This document shows, piece by piece, positions 35,001 through 45,222 of a DNA stretch of 64,000 nucleotides. The stretch is from assembly GCA_030737835.1 (NCBI GenBank), contig CM060847.1:23422876-23486875 (forward strand). Reading direction: 5' to 3'. The notes beneath the pieces were generated by a model, which saw only the letters and a list, made by a program, of their open reading frames with translations, was not told the origin of the DNA and did no database searches. A program made the position numbers and the translations under genes. This DNA comes from Acorus gramineus. Lineage: Eukaryota; Streptophyta; Magnoliopsida; Acorales; Acoraceae. How positions within the stretch are numbered: the first letter of the stretch is position 1; every line of letters begins with the position of its first letter.

Positions 35001-38000
35001 ACTCGCACTTGTCTCCTAGAAACCTCTGCTGCCTGTTTGCTTTTTGGATTTGTTTGAAATCATAAGAACATTATGAGTACAACACCAGATAATTTACTCA
35101 CCTGTTAACAATATTTAAAAAAAATAAATGAAGCACTTTCCATCAGTTCCATACCTGAACCTCAGCCTCATGTCTCATTCGGCTATAGCGTTGAGCGAGA
35201 TGGCGGGCATCTTCAAGGGGAGCACCATTAATCATTGCCTTCAAGGGTTCCATAATCTGACATCAAAGTTTGAGGTTTTTTTGTTGTCAGAAGGATGACT
35301 AAAGATCAATTGGTGTTTATAATATTCCGTGTTCTAAAAAGTGGGATTTTTTTTTGTTGAAGTAAATGATAGGATTTCGGCCTCAATTGATATTAACAAA
35401 AGGGTGAGGATTTGTGGAGAACGGGGCGGTGGCTAAAAAGTGGGATTAAGCAGGCGCCTAGGAGAATCGGGTCTAACCCACCTCATCCAAGGGATTATGT
35501 GGCCTTGTGATTAAACAAAGATCAAAAGACTAGGCGGGGATTAAGCAGAGAGATAAGTTTAATTTGATTAATTTGATTTTTTTTATTTTTAACTATATAT
35601 ATTATTAAAAATGTCAATTAATCCCCACTTAATACCAGGCTGGCCGAGTCCCTAGGCCACATTTGACCGCTCGACTAGCGTCTAGCACTTTTAGAGCATT
35701 GATAATATTAAAGCTTTTCAAGAATATTCCATTCACAATTAATTCTGTGTAAATTAGTGAGGGGAATAGAACCAAAAATATCAAAATTACTGCCAGGGTT
35801 TTATCAAATTGTGGTTAGGTTAACTTTCCTAAAACCGAGAGATATAGAAGAAAAAAAAAAGCATAATCAACTTTCTAGTGGTGTTCTCCAATCATTGAAA
35901 ATTTGATGTTTGGCATCCAAAAATATAAAAACAAAAAATGAGACAGAAAAGCAAACCTGGGATGACAACCCCCTGTGCAGTTCTTCTTGTTCTTTGTCCA
36001 CATAAACAAGTGCACTGCCATACAAGGATGCAGCTTTAGCTAGAAGTGCATCTTCAGTGTTTTCTGCTCCATAATTGCAACAGTCTTCCGATAACTTTGC
36101 CCCTTTTTTTACCATAAGCATTAGTGATTACGTACATACACTTCTCCAGTAATATCAGCAAAGACAATTTATGTACATGAAACTCCAGTTGATATAACAC
36201 ACTAATTCCATGTTACATTTACGTCATTGGAATCTAACAGCTGTGATTGAAAATGCACTCACCAACTTCTATTTTTTTCAATCCTATTGCAGTATATGCC
36301 TCAGCTGCACGTACAATGTCTTTCTGAAAATCCTGGTAGTGTTTAAAAGAAATATATGAGATTGGAGATCTAATAGTTTGAAGTTTAAAGCACGAGAACA
36401 TTAAAAGAAATGCGAAATTCACAACTGATTTTATACAATTCAATGAGGATCACATAAGCACAGTGAAATGAAAAACCAAATATGAGCATGCTAGGTGGTT
36501 CATCCTGAAATGGATTTGACATCAATATGCACAAGTGCCCAGTATATAATGACAAATTATCCTTTCTCTACTAATTACCAAAAACAAAATATGTGTTACA
36601 TAACTTACAACATCAAATAGGATGCTTATAAGCGTATTAATCAGCCGTAGTTATGTTTATTTTTTCATAGCTAATGTAATATAAATATAATACTAATCCA
36701 CAACCATGCTGTTCTTCTAGCTAGCATGCTAAGCAATTTAAAATGACCATATGGCAAAATGCTGGAAGGCAAATGTTCAAAAGCTGACTCAGTAATCTGA
36801 TGACTAATCGAAACAGAATAGAGGGCAATAAATCCCTCACAAATCCTTCACCATGCATACCATCAGCACTGGAAATTATTATCATCTAAATTCCTCAGTT
36901 GACGGATTTGGTTTTTGAGTTTTCTCAGCTCTTATCAAATCGAATTTGTTGCTTTCTATAATAAGGCTAATTGGTCTTTAGGTGGCCTTGCAAGGTTCGA
37001 ATATGTCATTTGTCCAACATAACGGTGTCTACTTATTTAAAGAGAGGGTTTAATTCCTCTTTTCTTTCATGCATCATATTTCATTTCTTCTCCTCCTAGC
37101 TCTTCTTTTGTTAGAAGCCCATATATTATTCATTTTTGGTGAATTGTGCTTCCCACTTACTATATGTGTTTCCTTGTATGAATGTATTTTTGGGAGCATG
37201 TCATCGATGATGGCTTGATAAAAGCATTTGAGATCTTCAGAAAACAATGATCTAGGAACAACAAGAAAAGACAAAGCGATCAGTGTTTATATTGCTTATA
37301 GAATGTACGATGAGCCCTACGTTCTCTCAGATACTTCCCATCTAAATTTGCTTCACTAAGAAAAATGATGAGTAAATGACTTGCGTTTATTAGAGAGAAG
37401 GTGGGAGCACCACATATATTTATAGGAAATAATGGAAAACTCTATGATACAAGAGGCGCACCACAAATATTTGTGTATCTCAAGTGCATGACATTTTAAG
37501 TTGCTATGTATTCTAAAAACTAATACAAAAAGAGTGTATCATTCTCCAACACGAGACACCCAATTATTTGAAGCGTCTAAAACTTTTAAATATGCCTACA
37601 ACAGCTAACCTCATTGTTTAGATCGTGATTGATAAAGTTGATGCTTTAATTGTTAGTATGACATTGTAATTTTTGTTTATTTGTTTCTTTGGTTTGGAAG
37701 TTTGGACATTTTCTGCATTAATGTTTTGTTTGTTGAGTGATGATCTTGAAACTATGGATTTTTTTGTTGTCGCGATGAGTCATCTCTTCTTTGTTTTTGG
37801 TTGTTTATTTTCAGTTGAATTTAGTTGATATTTTTATATTTATATATTCTATTAGATGTTTACTTGACCAATGAGGATAAGTTAGTGAATTAATAACCAT
37901 GTGAGTATGTGACTTCTTGTGAATTATGAAACATGTCAATATAGTATTCTCATCTTACATTCACATGTACAAAAAAAATAAAAAACATTAATAATTAGAG

Positions 38001-39617
38001 AATTAATATCAATAAAATATTAGATTAAAAACATGGGTAATTAAGTCCAACACCAGGCAGCTAGGCACATGGCCACTGACTAGGCTCACTTGGCCGCCCA
38101 GACAAATATGAATGTTACAGAGAAGTACGTCACAAAACCATCACCAGATGAAAACAATGAAAACATCATGACACACAAACCTCTAGAAACCATCTACGTC
38201 CACCACAAACTAAACAAGACTTAACTCTTCTGAACTTCGTGTATAATGGTTATGGAAAAATCAAAAACATGTAAAATTAAACTCAACTATAGCCATGTAA
38301 TAAAACATCAAGGAATCCAGAAAGGATAAAGAAAACAACACCAAAAGGCGAAATTACAAAATCCGGTACAAAAGAAGGTTTTACCTTTCCGGCACGAGTG
38401 GATCTATATAGTTTCTCCAGTTGTTGATGTCTCTGCAATTCAACTTCATCTATGACCATGATATCAGAGCTTTCATACCCAGTTGTACTAAACTGTTTAA
38501 TAACTGCCTGAAAATCGATAGAAAATACTTCAATCAGTCAAAATGACTCATCATTTAGTCCCTACGGAACAAATAAAATCTCTAAAAAAAAATATTTAGT
38601 GCATAGTTAAGATAGACCTTCGCCAAGTAGGAAAAATCATATGTATAGTAGCCAATTTCTACAGGGATCCATTCCAACATCACGCACATGATCATATGAC
38701 GCATGGGCTATCTTTATCTGATAAACAGATGCCAAAATCTGCAGTAACTTGTTTTCAACTAACACCATTGCCTTATCAAATCTATCACAGACTTCACTAC
38801 ACAAGCTGTTCATAAGACAATTTGTTCATATACAAATTCCCATTGCCCCCACAAACAAGCATTTGGCTCTTCTACAACCTTCATATCACATTTGCTGTCA
38901 CTAACATATATTTCAATCTTGATCGAATTGATGAGGTAATTCATCTGTATTGTAAAAGGGTATGAACATTTCTTTATGCACCTCTTATGTTTTTTTTCTT
39001 TCTCTATCTTTCAAGACATAATAACCGATAACTTGATCCAATTGAGTGCCCAATCAATAAAGCCAGAAAAACAATATAACATTCGCGATGACAAAATAAG
39101 CCTTTACATCTAATTATAAATCAATGTCACAATCATATCTTCTTCTTTTTTTATATACATTTCTAGGGGCCTCATAAAGAAGATAAAGTTTAGCAGTGTT
39201 TCTTTCAATCTCAAAAATGCGCATCAGAAAACTACAGATTCTTCTCAACCCATCTAAATTTCGCATCGACCCACCAACAAATCTAACAAAAAAAAAACTA
39301 TTTTGGGTATAAAGAGACACCCTTTCAAATAAATTCTGCGATGGGCATCATCAAGATCCAATCTTTATCACAAATCCATGCACAAAAAACCATCCCACGC
39401 CGTTGGAGGGGAATTAGTGATGTTATGAACCAAAAATCAAAACTTTTTCTGTTAATTCGCAAACCCAATTGAGATTTGGATCTGATTCGATCATCTTATG
39501 AAGATGATACATTTCAAATATCGAGAGAGACAGAGACAGAAAGAGAGATGCCTGTACTTGCTGTTGTTTGGTGACTTGTTCCCTCAGCTTACTCGCCTGT
39601 TTACGCAGTGCATCCAT
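32095..39617 (-). CDS. SH3P2: BAR-like/SH3 domain protein, SH3P2 type
   Basis: Ten minus-strand exons: 39617-39558, 38507-38385, 36332-36263, 36102-35957, 35256-35155, 35032-34835, 34751-34689, 34612-34511, 33569-33495 and 32214-32095. They join in frame to 352 residues (Arabidopsis SH3P2/SH3P3 are about 350-370). The N-terminus MDALRKQASKLREQV, the GAPLEDARHLAQRY block and KEAAAALAAVEAQQQRLTFQ match the BAR-like coiled-coil part. A proline-rich linker (VPPPAPL) is followed by a C-terminal SH3 domain (about residues 278-340) with ELSLAVGDYVVV and GWSEGECRGQAGWFPSAYVE, and the family tail ASKLSTEVF. Family members bind membranes, clathrin machinery, ubiquitin and ATG8 and act in trafficking, cell-plate formation and autophagy. 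The intron before exon 4 has an odd purine-rich acceptor. Introns hold a SINE and a MITE. All reading frames are intact. Confidence 0.95.
32675..32822 (-). mobile_element. tRNA-derived SINE-like sequence in SH3P2 intron 9
   Basis: On the minus strand CCGTGTGGGGTTGGCTCTTTG is followed by box-A-like TGGCTATAGCTATGGG and box-B-like GAGTTCAAATCC, the spacing and order of a tRNA-derived pol III promoter. A target-site duplication and a clear tail were not identified, so the ends are approximate. It differs in sequence from the SINE at 3025-3187. Confidence 0.5.
33790..34284. mobile_element. Mutator-like MITE, family M2, copy 1 (SH3P2 intron 8)
   Basis: Perfect 9-bp TSD TTTAATTAA at 33781-33789 and 34285-34293. 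Termini are inverted repeats beginning GGGAAAAATCCATATAAC. Each arm is built of about four imperfect copies of a roughly 30-base module with core CATATAACCCCCTGAAA, and the two arms are inverted copies over about 200 bases. 495 bp, non-coding. Confidence 0.9.
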
Positions 39618-39772
39618 CCTTGCAGACTCTCGAGGAAGGGGGAGAGAGAGGGAGATGGAGAAGGAGAGTTGAAATTTCTGGGAAACTTGAAGAGCTGTTA
39701 TGGATGTGTTTGTTGGACTGGGTGGTCATTTATTTATTTTTATTTTATTTACTTATTTATGAAAAATATTTT

Positions 39773-39780
39773 CTTATATA
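39773..39780 (-). promoter_or_regulatory. Possible TATA box of SH3P2
   Basis: TATATAAG on the minus strand, about 155 bases upstream of the SH3P2 ATG. It would place the transcription start near 39745 and give a CT-rich leader of about 130 bases. It lies within the end of the neighbouring inverted-repeat element. Confidence 0.35.
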
Positions 39781-40102
39781 CCCCTAAAAAATCTTATTTG
39801 TCAAAATAGTCCTGATGAATTATTATTTAAAATGATATCATTAAAAAAAAGTTTAAATTTTGCAAGAATATCATTTTAAAGGATATTACTGTAAAACATA
39901 AAAAAATTATACTGTACAAAAACACCTCTCAAAAAGGGTATTATGCATAATATCAACCCTTTTGAAAGGCAATGTTTGGATTTTGTAAAAAGACAGGGGT
40001 GTTATCTGATTTTTTTATAAGATTCTCCTCAAATTATTTTATGTATTTGTATATAACGCAACATGAAAATGATAAAAAGAATTTTTTTACATGCATGCCA
40101 GT

Positions 40103-40200
40103 CATCCACTCTTATATTTTTAAAATTTCTCATTTAATAAAACATCAATACCATCCACTCTTATATTTTTAAAATTTCTCATTTAATAAAACATCAATAC
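40103..40200. repeat. Perfect 49-bp tandem duplication
   Basis: CATCCACTCTTATATTTTTA begins identical 49-base units at 40103 and 40152. The lack of differences suggests a recent slip or an assembly artefact. Confidence 0.95.
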
Positions 40201-40392
40201 CATCACATGGGTAAACAAAATGGTATTAATGCACACTTTTAATCCCATTTGAAGGATATTATTGAAAATAACAAATCATATGTGTTATTTAAAGAAAATA
40301 TGATTCGTCAGGGGTGCATATACAAAAACCCTTTAAAAATATACGTGCCTTTATTTACAAGTTACCAAATATGATTTACAAGTCATTATATA

Positions 40393-41452
40393 TTCGGATT
40401 TTTAGTTTTAAGCCTTGTAAATATGTTTATTTAGGGATCGATCTCTTCCTTCTTAATATTTTTTTTTAAATCCCCAACTTCAACCGCCTATTTCGTTTTT
40501 AGTCCATCCGCTAAACATTCATCTTAGTTTGTTAGTTTGTGAAAAGATTTTTATTTTCAAGTCCCTCTAATATAGTTATTTAGTGATCGGTTCCTCCCTT
40601 ATTCATATTTCATTTTTAAGTCCCCCAACTTCAAATGTGTTTTTCATATTAGTCTCTGGATAAAATGTCTATATGATTTTGTAAGTATATTGATATTTGA
40701 AATTTGTATATAAAATGTCCATATGATTTTTATTTTACATGGTTCTAATTTTTCATGCAAAATAAAAGTTTTACTGAATAAAAGTTTAGAAACATGCAAA
40801 ATAAATTTTTCATTAATTGCATACAATTTTTTGAATGGCATCTAAATTTTTAAATTTAAAATTACAAACACACTCAAAATATCTAATTTAATATTTCATA
40901 ATTTTCAACCAAAAAAATCATTTAAATCAAAATTCAATAATGAAAAAACTCTCAAATCTCTAATAATTTTTCTTCTACTTGTATAATCAATCATAATTAG
41001 TCAACTAAGACTATAAAAAGAATACAATATCCAATTGGGTGGGCATATGCAGTGTTGAATAACACTGAAATTATTACTGAACACCTAACAATGCAAATGC
41101 AGTTTTGATTTAAATATATCACCAAATATTTGTATACAAGTTTCAAAAATTAAAATACTTACAAAATCATATAGACATTTTGCCCATAGACTAATAAGAA
41201 AAAGGCATTTGAAGTTGGGGGATTAAAATGAAATATGAAAAAGGGAAGAACTGATCACCAAAAAACATAGTTTACATGGACTTAAAAACAAAGCTAATTT
41301 TTCACAAATTAGCAGTATATAGACTAATGTTTGATGGAGGGACTAAAACCAAAATAGGCGGTTAAAGTTGGGGACTTAAAAAAAAATATAAAGAAGAAAG
41401 GAATCAATTCTTAAATAGACATGTTTACAGGAACTTAAAACTAAAAAAAAAC
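40393..41452. mobile_element. Mutator-like element (family M4) with very long TIRs
   Basis: Perfect 9-bp TSD CATTATATA at 40384-40392 and 41453-41461. The arms are inverted copies for about 300 bases (left GTTTATTTAGGGATCGATC and CCCCAACTTCAACCGCCTAT; right mirror images), with each arm rich in GTCCCT-type modules. 1060 bp, AT-rich interior, no transposase. Confidence 0.85.
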
Positions 41453-41562
41453 CATTATATAAGTTAGGAAAAAACAAAAACCCAAGTGAAACCCTTTTTT
41501 TTTTTTTTTTGTTGCAGGACGACTTTGGGAGTCCTCTCCCCCCCCCCCCCCTTGTGTTTTTT

Positions 41563-42147
41563 GGGAAAAAATCCATATAACTCCCTATAAAGTTGGTTAA
41601 ATCAATTTTAGCCCCTGTAAAATCTTTAAATCATCGTAGGTCCTTGCCTTACGAAGAAAGTATTGTTTTTGTCCCTGTCGTCACCCTAACTAATCAAACT
41701 TATAATTAACCCTAACAAGACATGTGAGATTACCATAATACCTTTCCTTCATCTAACATTTCTCTTATTGTCTCTCTCACGAGCCTCTCACAAAGAAAAC
41801 GAACCCCACGAGAAGATTGGTGCCTCCCCAAAGCCTATCGAAGTTATGATGTTATTTTTGAAATTTCAGTCGCAAGGGCATTTTGGTCATAGAAATGACC
41901 TACTTTGATTTTTACACTTTATCAAGGACTTATTCAAAAATGATTTTCAAAGATTTTGTTAGTTGGACGAAATATTCTTAGAATATGCTTTTCTTTTTTA
42001 ATAGACTTTTGACCGAGGGACTAAAAGCATTAACTATAACAAAATATAAGGAAAGGAAGGACTTACAATGATTTAAAGAATTTATAGGGACTAAAACCGA
42101 TATAGCTAAGTTTTTAGAGAGTTATATTAATTTTCTCATTTTTTTTT
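41563..42147. mobile_element. Inverted-repeat element related to families M2 and M4
   Basis: Left end GGGAAAAAATCCATATAAC and the right end (reverse complement GAGAAAATTAATATAACTCTC) are inverted repeats that stay similar past TAGTCCCTATAAA-type modules for about 90 bases. No TSD confirmed. A poly-T tract and a run of 14 C (41538-41551) precede it. Confidence 0.55.
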
Positions 42148-42169
42148 ATTTGTTTGATTTTTTATTTAT

Positions 42170-42640
42170 TATGTTGTTGCTTGTTGTTTACTGCATTTAA
42201 TCGAGTTTCATTAATTGTTTGATTCAAGGTTTTCATTAATTGTTTGATTTAGATTTTTCATGAATCATTTGATTTAGGATTTAGTGCTTGTTGTTTACTA
42301 CATTATATCGGGTTTTATTAATTGTTTGATTCAGGATTTAATTTTCATGAATCGTTTGATTTAGGTTTTTCATGAATCGTTTGATTTATGATTTAGTGCT
42401 TGTTGTTTATTGCATTTAATCCGGTTTCATTGTTTGATTCATGGTTTTCATGAATCATTTAATTTAGGGTTTTCATGAATCGTTTGATTTAGGGTTTAGT
42501 GCTTGTTATTTACTACATTTAATCATGTTTCATTGTTTGATTCAGGGTTTTCATTAATCGTTTGATTTAGGTTTTTCATGAATCGTTTAATTTAGGGTTC
42601 AATAAGGTTTATTGCGTTTAATACGGTTTTCATAGATCTG
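42170..42640 (+). repeat. Tandem repeat of about 105-112 bp with telobox motifs
   Basis: TTGTTTACTGCATTTAATC-type starts recur at about 42183, 42291, 42403 and 42506. Within each unit the 20-mer TTTTCATGAATCGTTTGATT and variants repeat again. Several units contain TTTAGGG or TTTAGGGTTT, the plant telobox. It lies just upstream of the CWC22 copy, probably within its former 5' UTR intron, since an acceptor-like TTGCTGCATTACAG follows at about 42893. Confidence 0.85.
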
Positions 42641-42938
42641 TTGTTTCCCTTTTACGATTTAGTAAGGTTTGATTTAGGATTTTCATTACTCATTAGATTT
42701 AGGGATCAGTAGGGTTTAGTACTCCATTTTATAAGTTTTTCATAAATTTGTTGTTTCCCTTTTAGGGTTTAGTATATGTTGAATTAGGGTTTTCCATCAA
42801 TCTGTTGATTTAGGATTTTTTTTTTGTTAATTACCCGTATAATTGCTTTGCTTTTTGTATGGATAAATATGTGAAACTTTTGCTGCATTACAGGTTTGTT
42901 TTGCTCGTTCGTTATATTAGCTGGCCTAGAGTATTCTA

Positions 42939-45222
42939 ATGGCAGGGAAGGTCATGAAGGTGGAAAGTGGGCGTGAAAAATTAACAAGGAGGGTGAACTT
43001 TCATGAAGAAAGGCAAAGGAATGGGAAGCATTCCCTGGTTGATATCATGGCCCAGGAGAGAGGACATACATCTGTAGCGGTGGATGGAGGTGAAGGGGTG
43101 TACATACCTCCATTCAAGTTGGCACGAATAATGGAGGAGATCGAGGATAAGTCCAGCGATGCTTATCAAAGGTTAACATGGGATGCCTTACGCAAGAGCA
43201 TCAATGGGCTCCTCAATAAGGTCAATGTTACAAACATCAAGAACATCATCCCTGAGCTCTTCTTTGAGAACCTCATCCGTGGACGTGAGCTCTTCAACCA
43301 CTCTTGCATGAAGTCCCAGATGGTTTCTCCTAGTTTAATAGTTGTGTTTTCTGCTATTGTTGCTATACTCAACGCAAAATTTTCTGAGCTTGGGAAGCTT
43401 TTCCTCTGGAGGATTGTTCTTCAACTTCAAAGGGCCTATAGGAGGAATGATAAGCCATTATTCCTTGCTGCGACTAAATTCATCACCCATCTCATAAATC
43501 ATCAAGTGGCACATGAGATTTTTGCTCTACAGCTTCTGATGCTATTGTTGGAAAACCCTACTGACGACATGTTGAGGTTGATGTTGGATTTGTCACCAAG
43601 TGTGGGTTGATACCTCAGAACCTTTCACCTCAAGGACTGTATGGTATTTTTGAGTGCTTCCATGGTACACTTCATGAAGGAGAAATAGATAAATGTTTTC
43701 AGTTCTTGATCGAAGGGCTTTTTGAGATACGAAAAGCTAAATTTCAAGAACATCCAGCTTTTGCCCTGAGCTGGACCTTGTGGAGCAAGAAGATCAGTTT
43801 ACACATGAGGTATCACTTGATGACCCAATAGATCCAAAGAATGCATTAGATATTTGTAGACCAAATCCACAATATCTAAAGGATGAGAAGGCTTATGATA
43901 ATCTGAAGAAGAATATCCTTGGAAAGAAATCTTCTGATGATGAAGCAAGATCTGATGAGGACTGAGAGGATCATGAAGATGACAACTACGGAGAATTGGA
44001 AGCGATGGAGATAAAGGATGAGATAGAGACAAATCTAGTTAATCTATGAAGAGCCATCTATCTAACAATCATGTCAAGTGTTGATTTTGAGGAAGTTGGA
44101 CACAAGTTACTAAAATCAAACTAGATCCAAGTGAAGAGGTGGGGTTTCTATAGCCTTCATGCTTTCAATTTATTTTTACCGTTACTAATTATTTCCTTTC
44201 ATAAATAAGTGAAGAAACAAAGCTATTTGACAAATCATTAGGTTAACCAAAAAGTTATTAAAGGCGAGTGGTTACATTTCTTTCTAAACCAATATTCTCA
44301 ATTTTTCTTAATTTTACTTGTTTGACTCTTATATGTGTCATGGTTTTTGAAACATTAATTGTTGTAACATGTAATTGAGATAATTCTAACTTGAATATAA
44401 CACTTCTGTATTTTTCTGGTCCATTCACCTGCCCTTATAATTGCTTCTTCCAGGCCTATGCTTTCTATTTTAATAAGGAACATTGTTTCTTGCTACTTCT
44501 TTTTCTATATTTTACTTTTCCTATGGGGCATTACACTATCATATTCATAATGTCCACATATTCTTTGATTTCTTTCTTCAAATTAAATAAGATGACTATT
44601 AATACTACACTCCATTGTGTTTATGTAGATGAAAATCTGCTCGATGTTACTGGAGTGTTGCAGTCAAGAAAGGACATATTGTCAGTACTATGGTTTATTG
44701 GGGGAGTGTTTCTGCCAGGCGAACAAGCTTTCCGAAGACAATTTTGAGAAGTTTTTTATTGATTTATATTTGACAATGCATCGTCCAAAGGCTATCATGA
44801 TACGCAACATTGCATTGTTTTATGCTGAATTACTGGGCACAAATGAGATAAGTTGGCATATTTTGGCGTATATCCGCTTGATGGAGGAGGGCACCACATT
44901 ATCATCTCGAATTTTTATATAAAAAAAATTTCAGGTATTTACGTATTACCATTTAGTGAAGAATTTGCTCTTTGGCTTTCATATTTGTCTTCAGATGAAT
45001 TTACTCTATTTATCTTTGTATGATGTGAAATGCAAGAAATGTCAGAGCATCTCGGTGTACATACTCTTTAACGAACAGTTACACGATTCGTTGATTCATT
45101 CATGTATCTTTCCGGAAGACGAACAGAGGTTTGCTATTAAGTTCTTCACATTGATTGGACTGGGCGGCTTGACCAAGTCTCTGTGGGAACACTTCAACTC
45201 ACTCTTCAGCATAGATACAGTT
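42939..45222 (+). pseudogene. CWC22: CWC22 pre-mRNA splicing factor pseudogene (intron-bearing)
   Basis: Clear similarity to the MIF4G-MA3 splicing factor CWC22, which recruits eIF4A3 into the spliceosome for exon-junction complex deposition. Exon-like parts are 42939-44138, 44629-44934 and about 45035-45222. Recognisable blocks are VYIPPFKLARIMEEIEDKSS, YQRLTWDALRKSINGL, MLLECCSQERTY and FFTLIGLGGLT. It is broken many times: single-base losses near 43570, 43763 and 44114, a TGA at 43963-43965, a TGA replacing an Arg codon at 44047-44049, a TAA at 44920-44922, and a frame change near 45066. The last acceptor also looks mutated (CAAG where CAGG is expected). The RS-rich N-terminal extension and the rest of the C-terminus were not found. 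Introns at family positions show that it arose by DNA duplication, not retroposition. Confidence 0.93.

Larger units (their letters stand above)
39757..40345. mobile_element. Inverted-repeat element beside the SH3P2 promoter
   Basis: Left arm TTCTTATATACCCCTAAAAAATC and the right arm (reverse complement TTTGTATATGCACCCCTGACG) are imperfect inverted repeats. The interior is AT-rich and contains a perfect 49-bp tandem duplication. No TSD was fixed. The left end overlaps the TATA-like motif proposed for SH3P2. Confidence 0.5.

Noticed and set aside
42470..42600. Interstitial telomere from TTTAGGG motifs
   Set aside because: The motifs are isolated within 110-base units rather than in uninterrupted heptamer arrays.
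43607..43965. Separate small genes made from CWC22 frame pieces
   Set aside because: The pieces are continuous with each other when aligned to CWC22, so they are frame-shifted parts of one pseudogene.
42939..45222. Processed (retroposed) CWC22 copy
   Set aside because: Intron sequences remain at family intron positions and no poly-A tail or TSD was found.
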